Shown: positions 12,830-24,899, numbered from the stretch's first letter. The stretch is 64,000 nt of DNA from Cyanoderma ruficeps (GCA_008694505.1 VZDJ01000623.1:15464988-15528987); one strand, 5' to 3'. The notes: a model not told the origin generated them from the letters alone. Translations and numbers: made by a program.

Positions 12830-13310
12830 AAATTGCAGCTTTTAGAAGAAATCAGCTCTGAAAGCTAAATAGTTGTGCCCACACCTAACTTAATTTGAAA
12901 GATTATTCTCCTATTTGTCTATTACTCCCACTTCCTTAATGGATTCCTTTAGTGTTTATGGGCTTTCTTTTAATTGAACATACTCAGGATCACAGTTTCA
13001 GCTAATTATTTAGTGAGAAGGTAGAGAAACCTTTACCTATTTCAACAGATGAACAGAGCTTCAGTTACAGTGAAATAAAGAACACACCCTCATTAAACTA
13101 ACATTTAACCCAATGTCACAATGGGTGCAGTTCCCATTAAAAATCATTTCAATGAATAGAGCTGCAAGCTCTGGAGCAGTTAATGATGGATGCTAATTAG
13201 CAGCAGTTGAACAGAAAGCAGCCATCTTAACTAAACAGACAAATCTCTACACTAAAAAAGCCATCAAGCTCCCACTTATAATGAGGTTAATTTAAACCTA
13301 CTGTTGAACA
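12830..13310. promoter_or_regulatory. possible conserved non-coding element (homeodomain-motif-rich)
   Basis: Low-complexity-free AT-rich stretch with many TAAT/ATTA cores, for example AGCTAATTATTTAGTGAG near 13000 and GATGCTAATTAGCAGCAG near 13190. It has no repeat signature and no open frame. This texture is typical of vertebrate conserved non-coding enhancers. The call is pattern recognition only; conservation has not been tested. Confidence 0.22.
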
Positions 13311-14589
13311 AAACCAGGTCTCCAGCTTGAAGGAGACACTCATCTCCCTTCTCCTAACTGCAACAGGGGAAACGTGTTTTAAGTTAGAAGCTTCCAGTTC
13401 TGAACTTGTAGAGTGACTGTAGGGGCCAAATTCTTCTGTCCGTGGCAAAAGTCACCCTGGCTCAATTGCTCCAATATTACCCTACACTGCTAGAGATAAG
13501 CCCACCACAGAGCTGTGGATTCAGGCTCTACCTCATGTCAGAGAAACCAAAATCCTCACTAAAGACTGCAGTTCCAGTGGTGTTATGTCACACAGAACAC
13601 CTACTCTTGTTCTGCAACTTTCAGCTATGCTACAACATCCCTTTTCTCCAAAAAGAAACTTCAAGTACTGTATTGGATATAATATTACAAAATTAGGTTT
13701 ATTAAATTACACATTCCCTATCTGAGTTTTCATTTCTCCCCTGAAAGATGATAATCTTCTCTAACCATCTGGGATTTCTCCTTGTCCATTTTATTCCATT
13801 TTTCACTCCATCTCAGGCTAACCCAGCAAAATTCTGCAAAACTTCACGGGCTGCAGTTCGTGACTGGTGTGGGATCACTTCACACATTTCTTCAGCTCTT
13901 TCATCTTTGTCCTTCACTTTGTTTTTCTCAACTGGTTTTAAAGTCAGCCCTGAAACTCAGCACACAGTTTGAGTGAGGCTGCATCCCTTCCATAGTAACT
14001 CCAAGTGTAAAGGCTCTAGGAGTAACAGGGTCAGGGGTGCCATCAAGGTGCATTTCAAGATGCAGTGCTCATCCTCACCTGACCCTTAGGAAAATATTCC
14101 ACTAACAGCACATGGAAACACTTAGAACTCAGTTACATCTCTCAAAAGTGTTTCCATATAAGCAGGACCACTGAAACAAAAAGGTACTGGCATTATAATT
14201 GGCAGATATGATTCACCATACAAAATTTGGCACTATGAGGAGGAGGGTTGTTGACTTATTTTCTCCCTAAGACAATTTTTCTGAGTATCATCATGGCTTT
14301 TAAAGGGAGGTTGATCCATCCCTGACAGCAGAGACAATCAGGATTAATGGTTACTACAGGCAGACCTCCACTGAGAAGATTTTCCAGATTTGTCTTAGCT
14401 CACTGTTTCTTGGCATTACTCCATTTTTCAGAGGCAAGAAGGATTTTGCTTTATAGGATTTGCAAACACAAGTGGGGAAGGTAGGAGCTTCCCAATATTG
14501 CCTGAAAAGACCTCAGCTGTGAAGCAATCCACAGCATCACCTCATTAATGTTAAACCTAAATCATTTTTGAACTCTCCACTGACACTAC
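13311..14589. other. unannotated unique sequence
   Basis: Nothing recognisable. Short frames such as 13442-13696 and 13748-13976 on the plus strand do not resemble proteins. Confidence 0.45.
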
Positions 14590-14746
14590 GCCACACTAAA
14601 AACAGAGGTAGCTCAGCTGAAGTGAACAATATTTTGCTTGTTCACAGCTGCATTCAGTACTAGCAATTGCCTCTCATAGATAAAGTTCATGCCAGTTGCT
14701 ACTAATGCAACTGAAAATAAAGTTCTAGAATGAAAAAAAAAAAAAA
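14590..14746 (+). repeat. poly(A) run preceded by AATAAA; possible 3' end of a retroposed transcript
   Basis: A run of 14 A (14733-14746) follows an AATAAA at 14716-14721 after only 11 bases. That is the spacing of a polyadenylated mRNA end copied back into the genome. If so, the upstream boundary and parent gene are unknown, and I see no coding remnant in the preceding 150 bases. Birds have few processed pseudogenes because CR1 does not readily copy poly(A) mRNAs. A chance A run near a chance hexamer is the alternative. Confidence 0.3.
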
Positions 14747-15759
14747 CCAGCTCATTTGGGAAAATCTATAGCAGATGCAAGAAATCAGATTCTCAGATGC
14801 TGGGAACCAACACAAGTCAGTTTGCATCAGGCAAAGAGTCTGGCCCCATATTTCTATTTCAGGGTTTAAATTGAAAAACCAAATTAGAAACTGATAACTT
14901 AGAGGAATGAAAATCAAATGAGAAATTTATATCAAAGATGAAGAAATCTTGCCAGAGGTTACTCCTGTGTTAAAGAGGGTCTCAAAACATTTAAACTAAT
15001 TTTAAAGAAGTCTTAGAAGTACCTGAACATGACTTTCACCTTTTGTAATGGCTTACTTTGAACCTACTCAGGGGCCTGTGCAATTGAGTATGTTTCATAC
15101 TGGGAGCAGGGAATTGGAAGAGCTGTGCTTCCACTTGATGACAGCAAATAGGGGCCAACAACAAAAAGCCTTTTAAAATGAAATAAAAAAGGAAATAAAG
15201 CACTGGGATCCCTGCTTGTGAAATTCATGCTTATGATCAGTTAGAATTAAATGATGCTTTTTGTTAGAAAATGAAATATAGGGTTTTCTATAAGCATAAA
15301 ATGTTATTTTCCCCCAGACATTCCCAGACAGATTACAGAAGCAGCTTTTAAGCTAATAAATCAGAAACCTTCTCAATACAAGTGAGTTTAGCTTCCCTGT
15401 GCTCCTGAGAATATCAAGTCAAAGACAGCTGCCTAATTTATATTTTCTAAGTAGAAGATAAAGCTAATTATTTTTAAGTGGAACAATAATTGCCATCAGA
15501 AATTAATTCCTTTAGTAGACAAAATCCCAGACACGATTTAGAAACGAGAGAGATGTTTCAGTCTTCTATTGATTTGTGGATGATCTGATTTGATCCGCAA
15601 TGAGGACTAACCAGCAGCGTGCTTGGTTACAAATGTTTAGCAAATGAGAAGAGCACTTTTCTCAGAGGGAAAAACCTGCAAGTCCTTCTTGGAAGACTGA
15701 ATAGAAAGCAAACTGTGAGCAGAAAGAATAATTAATACTGGTAGAAACAACAGAGGGAA

Positions 15760-15815
15760 ACAAAAATAAAAATAAATTTTAAAAAATAATNTTTTTTAAA
15801 AAAATTGAAAGTTCA
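15760..15815. repeat. A/T low-complexity tract with one ambiguous base
   Basis: Alternating A and T blocks (AAAATAAAAATAAATTT, then TTTTTTTAAAAAAATT) surround a single N at 15791. Homopolymer-driven sequencing uncertainty is the likely reason for the N. Confidence 0.85.
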
Positions 15816-18517
15816 GATTAAAGGTCAAAAATGGACTAACAGGACACCAGAGTGCAGATTCTTGATAAAGCACCTCCTGTTCCTCAAAGGACTCCAAGGA
15901 GCTGGCGGATGGTGCCCCATTGTGTTGCCCAGAGCCATGAGAGGACAAGGACAAGCAGACCTCACAGTCACTCAGGCCTCCCCATCCAGCTTCCCCTGCT
16001 GCCACTGGACCCCCACAAAGCCCTCTAAACACTACAGGTGCCTAGAGAGTCATGCTGGGAGTTTTCAAACCTGACTGCTCTTGGCACACCTCTGCTCTTT
16101 GTGCATCTCTGTTGCAGTCTTGGCTCTTTTTTGATCATTCCACTGTGTTTGCATGTTCACCTCTGCAAAGCTAACATAAGCTCTATCTCTTCACTGGATG
16201 GACTGCAAATTCACCTGTTGCCCATATGGAAAAGCCCTCACATCTAATGCTGCTGTTGTCACCTCATGGCCTGTTCTAGGGGTAAGAAAATCCTTCTCAA
16301 AATGACAGTGTCATTTTCCTTGGAGCTTAATATACCTCAGATTTCTATTTAATACCATCACAGCCAGTCTCTGCCTGAGAGATCTGGATATTATTGAAAC
16401 TGCAAGAGCCTCCAAAATCCATTATCAAGAACAAAGCTATCTCCTGATGGACTTGTGTTCTGCTCACACCTGTTGTTGACACAGAAAATCCCACACATTT
16501 TAAACCTTCCCCAGTTGTTCTATTACCAAACCATTCAAGGACTGCTCTAACTTTTCAGTGCTCTGTTGTTCCACCCAGAGTGTCTCCTCAGCTTGCTTTG
16601 CTCCTGATACAATCTAATAATGAAAGCTCACAATCTGTCTCCATTACGTCAGCAACACACTCAAATGACTGCAGTATGCGGAAAATCACTTTCATTCTGT
16701 CTCCAGCCCACACACTTATCAGGGAAGGCTTAGGACCACAGTTTGTAAGGATATAGAGAAGATTTAACAGGGAAACAAGTCACTATAGCAACACAGGTTG
16801 AAAAAAATGAGAAATTACATTTTGTGGTAAGAAGGGAGAATTTTTTTATTAAAAATTTTATTAAAAACATATAGGTCTCAGCCTGTAAGCTTGTGTCTTT
16901 TAAACACACGAAAGGTACCATCTGGGGACACTGGTATTTCTGGTTTCTTGGGTTTTTTCCTACATTGCATTCCCATTTGCAAACCTTTTCTTTGCACTCA
17001 CAAAAACAAGCATCCTACCTTCTTTTTCATATGAAGCTTAACTTTTTTTTTTTCTTTTTCCTCAGACTCCAGTAGCTGGAGAAGAGTTTACACAAAAACT
17101 CACAATATTTGAAAGTCTGACACTCCATGCTTACTTTTAAGCATATGTCATCAGGATCAGAGGCCAGCCTGCTGGCCTTAAAACTTACCATCATGCTGTC
17201 AATGTATTCACATGGTTTTTCCCCCAAATTCTACAGTCACTGAGGAGAGCATTTCAGTCATGTTGTCTTTGCATTTCTCCCACCACTGCTGCTATTGATT
17301 AAAGCCACTCACAGAGCTGCTGTCAGCCCAGGGAGCTCACACACAGCTGCTTCCAGTCAGCTGCACACATTCCTGGTCAGGGAGGTATGGAAAGGAGCTC
17401 CAACCCCAGCCACCTGTTACAACATGTTTTAATAAGTAAGGCTGACTGTTTCTCTATGGAAATAATAAATCTTACTTATGATTTATGTTCAGAACACTCC
17501 TGGAATTTAGTAGGGGACATTTTGTTGCTTTTCTAGGTAGACCTGATTGACAGAACTCACCTGTCATGGCAAAAGGGATGAGCAATGGGAAAAGTGTGAA
17601 AAGTCTGAGATCAACTCAAGTTTAATTCCCTCAAGTGCAAAAAGCCTTTGTGACACTGAAAAAAACCACAGAGTATTTCTTTCTCTCAGTGTCCCATATG
17701 GAAAATGCCAACCTTATTGTTTGGCAGATGCACAAGCGCCCAGTGAGGACTTGGGCATTAGTATAGACAGCACTGTCAGCTCCATACCATGGAGGGAAGG
17801 AACATCATCTCCCTGATGTTTTAGATGCAAGGCTACACTCATTTTCAATGCTCAGATAAACATCAAAGCCGATTTCCCTGCTGCCTCTGACTACTCTTAG
17901 AATATAACTTGAGATAAAAACTCATAGTTATTGAAATTCAGAGAATAAGGCTAAATTTTGACTGTGAGTCAGCCAAATTGATTTCCAGACTGATCGGTAT
18001 ACATGCATAATTGAAGCGGGGCTTTTTTTTCAAGTAGTTCACACATTTACCAATTGTAAGTATTACAGGAGTAAGAATCACTTTTACTGGAAAACACCTC
18101 CAGAGTTAGCCAAACACTTTGCCTTTGGGTGCATACACCCTGAGAGACAGGCACTTTGAGCAAGAATATCACCCATGTAAAGCAGCCTACAACCCCCCTC
18201 ACTTTGTTTAGCATGTTAAGGATGTTTCCAGTCTGATGCACCTCTATTGGAATGGAAATATGAACTTCTTCGTAAAAACCTGGGGAAAAATTTACTTGCA
18301 AATAGCCTTCTATAAAGTGACTTTGAAGATGCCAGTGCTAGAGGAAAATACACTTTTGGTGCATTTCTCTATGTTACATCAGTACATCATTTTTCTCTTT
18401 GACTGGACAAGTGACTATTCTGTCATATCAAAACTTACACATGGCATTCCAGTAAAATATTTCTTATGTAAGAAGTCCCCTGCACATTTCTATCCCTCCA
18501 GATTCATGTCTTGTAGA

Positions 18518-18535
18518 GGGGGGGGGGGAAAAAAA
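18518..18535 (+). repeat. G11-A7 homopolymer block
   Basis: Eleven G (18518-18528) are followed directly by seven A (18529-18535). Its length is likely to vary between individuals or reads. No function is inferred. Confidence 0.85.
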
Positions 18536-19954
18536 CCACCACAGGAAAACACAAGCAAAAGCATTACATTATTTTCTACCAAAACCAAAGATTTAAGACC
18601 CTCAACTATTCACAGTTCCTTTCCTAACTTATTCTGATCATGCTGTAGCTGCTCAATTAAAGCTTCACCCATAACTGCAGGCAGGAAGTATGGAAAAGCA
18701 ATCCCTAAATGTCATGACTGATTAAAATCATATTATAAAAAGTATGTTTCAGAGTTAGTTTTACGTCTGCTTAGTATTCTATTTTTAATACAGTTAGAAA
18801 GTAAATTAAGCCACTTACAGTGAACCAAAACTTCCCTTGTTTCCATGGAAATGGTTAGAAGGCTGATCTGAAGTTAACCAGACTGGTAAATACAAATGCT
18901 TGTTACCAGCCAGCTTAATCCCCACAGCTGCCTCTGGTGCGCACCATCACACCCAGGAACCTTTCACACTGGGAAACGCTCCTTACTGACAGCTGATCCC
19001 TAATCCAGTGCACAGACAGAGCAGGACCCTCTCCAACATGTGTCACACTGACAGGGGCAGGAGCCACCAAGACTGCACACCCATCAGCTAAAAAAATGTG
19101 TGTCAACAATAGGGACTTTTAATATTCCATGACTCGAAGGATGAGCCGGTGCTTTTTTATTTTAATTCTCTGTCATTGCCAGCTTTTCTGCTAACACTGC
19201 AATTTTACACTGGTGTAATGCTTGTATCCAGTGAAACTACTTTGCTTTATCCCAGCGTAAGCAAGATCAGAATGAGATCATTTTTGCTTTATTTGTTGGA
19301 GGGAAATGATGGATCACTGTTCAAGTGTTAATACTGACATTTGCTATGGGAAGATCATATATAATACATCAGTAATGTACAGCAAGAGTATTGCCTGTGG
19401 GTGTGGTTGCAGGGGAAGTGCGAAGGTGTCTGCAGAGATTTTGTTAGAAAAAGGGAAAGATATATGAATATTGCTACAGAACAACTAATAAAACTCAGTC
19501 ATTTGTGCTTGTGTGAATCTGCAAACTTCATGCACGTATCATTTTTTTGGCCTGTTCAAGACAGAAACCTGGCAAAACAGAAAATGAAAGGCCAGTTTTG
19601 CTTGGCCAAAGTTTGGGTTCAAGCTGATCTGAGAACTTGCTGCTACCCGAAGGAGTGGATAGTGCTCTTCTATCCTGTCTTTTCTTTCACTCACACCAGA
19701 CACCTCTTCCAACTTCATTCCTTACACTAGCTTTCATGCTTGTCAGGCATTTTTCTGAGGTCCTTCAGTTCATTAATTTGGCAGAAAATTATACACTTTG
19801 GTGGGGGGAGTTACTTTGGTTGGAGCTCGGCAAGTCAAATAACCCCAGCAAGAGACCAGCGAATGCCAAAGTCAATGTGTATGGCCAGAGATGACTGCAA
19901 ACAGCCTCAGTTGTGTATCTGAAATGTATCTCAACTCATTTGAGCCCCTATCAC

Positions 19955-20408
19955 ACACAGAATCATGGAATTTCCTGAGCTGGAAGGGACTTACAAGGAT
20001 CATCAGAGTTCAACTCCTGCCTCTGTACAGGACAGGCTTAAGAATCACATCATGTTCCTTAAGGTCTTGTCCACTTACCGAACTCAGACAGATTTGGTGA
20101 CCACTTCCCTGGGGAGCCTTTTCCAGCGCCCAGTCACCCTCTAGGTGAAGAATATTTTCCTAATATCCAACCCGAACGTCCCCTAACACAGCTTCAGGCC
20201 ATTCCCTTGGCTGCTGTCACTGCTCACCACAGAGAAGAGATCAGTGCCTGTCCCTCCTCTTCCCCTCACCAGAAAGTTTCAGACTGCAATGAGGTCTCCC
20301 CTCAGTCTCCTTCAGGCTGAACAGACCAAGTGCCCTCAGCCACTCCTCAGGCTTTCCCTCATTGCCGTTCATCATCCTCATGGCCATTTTCTGCACACTC
20401 TCTAATAG
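19955..20408 (-). mobile_element. CR1 LINE 3' portion, antisense
   Basis: Read on plus, it starts at the element's 3' end: CACACAGAATCATGGAATTTC, CTGAGCTGGAAGGGACTTAC, AAGGATCATCAGAGTTCAAC. It continues through GGGGAGCCTTTTCCAGCGCC, CCTAATATCCAACCCGAACG, GAGGTCTCCCCTCAGTCTCC and TTCAGGCTGAACAGACCAAG to about 20408. This is the CR1 subfamily whose tail reads GATCCTTGTGGGTCCC in sense, the same tail carried by the SINE at 3769-3908. It is relatively well preserved. The frame at 19891-20100 lies in it and is not a gene. Confidence 0.92.
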
Positions 20409-21496
20409 TTCATAAATGATTATTCATTTGTTTAAGTAAGATGTTACTTTTTTGTACACACAGATAAACATATGGTTCCATTTAAAAGGTTGAAAAACCC
20501 AAAACAAACCTAAAGCAAGATGGACAGTGACCGGTTTTGCAGTTACCTTGTGCCCAACTCAAACAGAATTAGCATTCACAATATTTATCTCACCAAAGAG
20601 TAAGGAAAAGTAGTGGCAAAAAATTCTCAGTTAAACTGTGGATTAGGCATCAATCCACCACTCTGCTTCAGCACTACGCATGGCTCCAAGGAATATAACA
20701 TAGAGTAAAAAATAGACAAAGGGGAAGGGGGCTGGTGGTGATGTAACAGACATCCAAGAAAATAAATGTTTGTATGTACAAGCCCTGGAAGCAGGTAAAA
20801 AGCTCTTAGCCAGAGGTATTCAAGCCAGTATGAACAAATCTGGAGAGATGGCCTTATCAAGTATTTTCAAGAGGACAAAAATGCATTATCTGTAAGTGAC
20901 AGAATAGTTACTCTGATATTTCTGATGTGTCACATGAGGTCAAACCTTTTAACATTTTTCAAGCTGGAAAACAACAGCAAAACTTGAACTATCTTTTACT
21001 GTGATTTGAGTCAGAACAGAGCCCAGCACTGAGAACAGCTGGCAAAGATCTAACATGCCTGAGCAGTCTCATCACCTTAGATTTTCAGTGTCTCAAGTCT
21101 TCCTTGGAAAAAAACAAACAAAAAAAAATGCACCAGAAACTTAAAATAATTTCTTTCCCAGTCAAAGTCTTCTGAACAGTATAAGCAGGAGAAAGGCTCA
21201 TCCTCCTAGCATACTGTATCTGCTACTCTATGCCAAATAAAACAGTGTTTCTTTTCAAATACTTGTCAGAAAAATAACAAGCATAAAAGACAAGAAAGGG
21301 TATTTAATTTTAAAAAGCTATGAAACATAATATTTGAAAAAAAAAGTATGAATCAGTGTTGCTGATTAATTCCGGGAGAGTAGAGGTAACTGTGTGAATC
21401 AGAAACCATCAACAAAACTCAAGGTTTTCCCTGAAGCCCAAAGGACAGTTTAAAGTTTTGGCTTGCTGTTTTCTTAAGATCCCTGAAGCAAGCTGC
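20409..21496. other. unannotated unique sequence
   Basis: About 1.1 kb of AT-rich DNA. A-rich runs occur near 21110-21128 and 21340. Nothing else is recognised. Confidence 0.5.
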
Positions 21497-21829
21497 CTTA
21501 CAAGGACAGACTGAAAGATTCTGGTTTTCCAGCCTTGGAAATAAAAGGTTGAATGAGACTCTCCAACAATTAAATTGGAGGGTCTGAAGAGGGAGGACCA
21601 AGACTTCTCTCAGACAGGAATACCCAGAGCACTACAGGCACCACAGGAAATGCCTTGTCAATGCAATCAACATAACAGCGGCCAAATATTCAGAAAGAAG
21701 ACCTGAGAGGCTGCAAAATCTCCAGCTAATAAGGTTCTCAGCAACCAATCTAAGCTGCTCCTGCTTTCAGAAAGAGTTGGGCCAGATCCTTCAAAGGTCT
21801 CTTCCAACCTCAACTATTGTGTGGTTGTG
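21497..21829 (+). mobile_element. old CR1 LINE 3' portion, strongly diverged
   Basis: Sense CR1 of the subfamily whose 3' end carries the words CTAGCTGACCCTGCTTT-GAGCAGG. Here the matching stretch reads CTAAGCTGCTCCTGCTTTC (about 21749-21768). It is followed by GGGCCAGATCCTTCAAAGG, TCTCTTCCAACCTCAACTATT and a GTGTGGTTGTG tail (to 21829). The upstream part (ACAAGGACAGACTGAAAGATT, then CCAGCCTTGGAA) matches the internal CR1 block only loosely. The heavy decay suggests an older insertion than those at 4 or 20 kb. Confidence 0.62.
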
Positions 21830-22533
21830 CCTCATCAAAGTGCACACAGAAGATCATGTCCTCTTCTTCCCAGCAGTGTCCAGGACAGCACATAGGTTTG
21901 GAAATCACCTGTGTTTCACCACAGCCTTCTAGAAGATATGTCTGATTAAAAGCTCCTAGTTTGTCACAGTCCCTTCCCCAAAAAAGGAGATTGCACCACT
22001 TAAGATTGCAATCTGAAGCTAATCTTATACAGCTGAAATTTTGTATTCAGAGTACATCTGAGAGTAGTCTGGACCATTTGCACCAGGGCTTTCAGTGGAA
22101 AAAACTACTCAGGTCAAAAAAGAGCTTACCTCCTTCACTATACCTTAATGACTAGTCAAGTCCAACTCTGAAATGCTCCTTAGAAGACAGGAAACTGGGT
22201 GACACAAGTAAATTGAATGCAGCCTGAAGCTGCATAATTGTGTTTCATGGCACAATTAATCTAATCAACTGTCCCTTTGCAAAAGGGGAAATTCTGTTTC
22301 TATTCTCAGACACAGTCCTGTATTTCCTTGTGCCAGCCTTGGCACAGGTTTAATTCTAAGATGAGATGACACAGACCTATTTTGCTGGAGCAAAAATGAA
22401 TACTTTTCTGACTGTAACTAACTTGCCTACTTGTGGATCCACAGGAGCAGCAGTGCTGCTGCAAGAGCAGGGGGAACAGGAGAGGATAACGATACTGCTA
22501 GGTGTTCCCCATAATCAGAAGAGAAAAAACCCT
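21830..22533. other. unannotated unique sequence
   Basis: About 700 bp without recognisable repeat or gene. The short frames at 21961-22155 and 22366-22638 have no family resemblance. Confidence 0.45.
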
Positions 22534-22703
22534 TGCAACAGTGTTAGAACAGTAAAGTCAAAAGCAGACCTTTATTTGGAAGCTTCCAGGTGTCTAGGTG
22601 GTGATGAGCACAGCCAGAATCAAATTTCTACAGCTTGATAAGATGAATTAATTAGGCTATCTAATAGGTACACCCAACAGGAGATTCAGATGCTGCAGTA
22701 ACA
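22534..22703 (-). mobile_element. candidate short solo LTR
   Basis: On the minus strand the segment starts TGTTACTGCAGC (from 22703) and ends CTAACACTGTTGCA (22534). AATAAAGGTCTGC lies about 45 bases before the end, the layout of an LTR R/U5. Flanks AACCCT (22528-22533) and AACCCC (22704-22709) could be a 6-bp target duplication with one mismatch. At 170 bp it would be a short or internally deleted LTR, and the true start may lie elsewhere. The family is not recognised. Confidence 0.33.
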
Positions 22704-23421
22704 AACCCCTAGGTCAGCCCCTTGGGGTTGGTCCATGGGGTTCTCTTCCCCACTTCTTATTATGTTCTACTGTAGGTCCCCTACTTGGAATAAGACTAAA
22801 CATTATCTCAGGAATGTGTTTAGAAGGCCAGCTTATTGTTCTAAAATCTAGGGGGAAAGGTAAGAAAAGTACTGGAGCTGCAGCCATGGATTATCTACAA
22901 ATATATGAAAAGATATATAAAAAGCCAAGGCATCACAGGGATTCAGCGATCAGCTGAGTTAGAATTTGAAACTGCAGCTTGTAATGCAAATGCTCTTGAG
23001 TGCCAAATAGCAATGTCGGGAGAGGCCCCTCTAAGCTGTGCCCAGGGCTGGCTCAGCAGGGCAGTCCCCTGGCAGTCCCACGCCAGAGACCTGCCAGGAG
23101 CTGGCAGCTGAGAAGAAAAACCAAGGGTACTGATTCAATGGAGCATAAGTACTTTAGAGACAACTTTCTAGTTTTAGCAGCATTTTGGACCTATTTAGCC
23201 TTAGCTGTGTCTCCCTTATACAGCACTTCCCAGAGGTTCCCAGCAAAACTGGTTTTACTTTTCATTTTAGCATTAACTGCCCGCATCAATATCCTGCTCT
23301 AAAGGATGCAAATGGGAGTTTCACCGCAGAGTGCAGGGGTAGGTGATCCATGTAGACTATTGGGAACACCAGGAGCCTGCCTGGCTTCTGGCACACAGCC
23401 CAGTACTTTGTGTATTCAGAA
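22704..23421. other. unannotated unique sequence
   Basis: About 700 bp, locally GC-richer around 23010-23110. The frames at 22905-23302 show no protein family. No repeat boundary is seen. Confidence 0.45.
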
Positions 23422-23482
23422 GAGACCATTAGATCATTTAGCCCGACCTGATGTATATCACAGGACGTTATATTTCACCATC
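23422..23482 (-). mobile_element. ancient amniote-type CR1 3'-end relic, antisense
   Basis: The plus strand reads AGACCATTAGATCATTTAGC, CCGACCTGATGTATATCACA, GGACGTTATATTTCACC. This corresponds to the CR1 tail best known from turtles and crocodilians (sense form: a bracket of CTGTATATCACAGG and GACTAGATGATC-TAATGG). The flanking element is eroded. A sense copy of the same subfamily occurs at 43321-43400. Confidence 0.55.
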
Positions 23483-23884
23483 TCATCCTTGTGCTCAGTC
23501 CAACAAATATGTATCAGGCACAATAAACTGTTATTCCCTGTATATATGCCAGCCTGAATGAATGAGATATTGTTTTCTGAAAAGGTACCAAGTCACTTCC
23601 AGTATCCTGCAGCCTGCAGTGTAAGACTTCCTTGAATAACTCACAAAAGGGAGGGGGAATCTGACCGCTGAAGACTGGTAAAAGTTGCTGTTTAAAGGAC
23701 CGATACATTTGATTAAATTGGCATCTTTTGGCATGGAAATATTCAGTTGCCAGTAAGGATGCTGTGATAAATATTTTTTAGAAACCAGGATATAGGTCAT
23801 GATTCAGTGCATGGTGCCTACTTAGATTAATTGCATTTAATTCCAAATGTTTGATTAATACTACAGCTTTATGCAAGCAATAGT

Positions 23885-24013
23885 GATGTCCCATCCCTGG
23901 AAGTGCTCATGGGCAGGTCGGATGGGGCTTTAAGCAACCTGGTCAAGTGGAAGGTGCCCCTGTCCATGGATGATCTTTAGGCCCCTTCCAACCCAAACTT
24001 CTCTGTGTTTCTA
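23885..24013 (+). mobile_element. CR1 LINE 3'-end fragment
   Basis: Sense CR1 tail. It has GATGTCCCATCCCTGGAAG, then CGGATGGGGCTTTAAGCAAC, GTGGAAGGTGCCCCTGTCC, a small deletion after CATGG, and GATGATCTTTAGGCCCCTTC, ending CTCTGTGTTTCTAC (about 24013). It is the same subfamily as the copies at 4.1, 6.1 and 45.0 kb. Confidence 0.9.
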
Positions 24014-24511
24014 CATATGGTGATGTATAGGGATTTTTAAGATGCCTTACAGCAGAGATGTCAGGATTACCATGCTCCTTCTCCAGCCACTACCCATCGC
24101 TCACTCATGTCTCACCTTCAGCTAAGACCCCATCACTGCCCCCTGTCACCCCATGGTTTAGCTCTTTAACACTGACATGAAGGACAGTGCTTGAGTGCCC
24201 AAAGCATAGCTAACACAGAATTCAGAATTATTCACAGTAAATGAGTGTGCCTCCATTTAAACAAAATATATGAGCCTTTTTAGGATATGAATCTCACAAC
24301 TCTTCACTGAAAGCTCATCTCGAACCTTCATTATTTATCTCACTGTGCCAGCTAAGTTACAGAAATCAGTAAACCCCCAAGGCAACATTTCTGCCATCAA
24401 GAACTACCTGCTGTCCAGGCATTTTCCTCAGGTGCAAGATTGTAATTATTAGCTGTAATATCATAACTCTCTCATGACTTTCACAATTGATGTGTCCAGT
24501 CTGGATTTGCA
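24014..24511. other. unannotated unique sequence
   Basis: About 500 bp between two CR1 copies. No gene, repeat or low-complexity tract stands out. Confidence 0.45.
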
Positions 24512-24743
24512 GGACAAAAGATATTGACATACTAAAGGGAATCCAGCAAAGATTGTCCTGTTAGTCAAGGGGCTGAAGGACATGGAACAGGGAGAAGTAG
24601 CTGTGGCAACCAGATTTACTTGGTTTAAAGGAAAGGTGGAAAGAAGGAAGGAAATGTCACAGCTATCTACAGCTACTTAATACTGCTGGGGGTGTAAAAA
24701 AAGACGGAGCCAGGCCCTTCTCAGAGTTAGCAACAGTGGGAAT
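24512..24743 (+). mobile_element. old CR1 LINE internal fragment, diverged
   Basis: Sense fragment lacking the 3' tail. It reads GGACAAAAGATATTGACATA, then CCAGCAAAGATTGTCC, AAGGGGCTGAAGGACATGG, CAGCTATCTACAGCTAC, and GTGTAAAAAAAGACGGAGCC followed by AGGCCCTTCTCAGAG. This order matches the CR1 segment between the RT region and the 3' end. A stretch in the middle (24600-24650) is not alignable by eye. Confidence 0.55.
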
Positions 24744-24899
24744 TGCAGGTAACACTTGGCCCTGCAGATAATGCAGTGCAGTAGAAATAGCACTGAGTTA
24801 CTTCAGGGAGCTGTCACACTGCTCCAGGCTGGTTTTCACCTCTTTTTGACAGAGAGAATTGTAGTACGTGACAAGGACTGCACCTCCACACCTAAGCAA

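Larger units (their letters stand above)
14747..19954. other. long stretch without recognisable genes
   Basis: About 5.2 kb. It contains an A/T low-complexity patch with one ambiguous base (15760-15815), a T-rich tract at 17041-17062, and a G11-A7 run at 18518-18535. The longest frame is 133 codons (18236-18637) and runs through the homopolymers, so it is not a gene. No CR1 or LTR boundary is visible. Confidence 0.5.
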
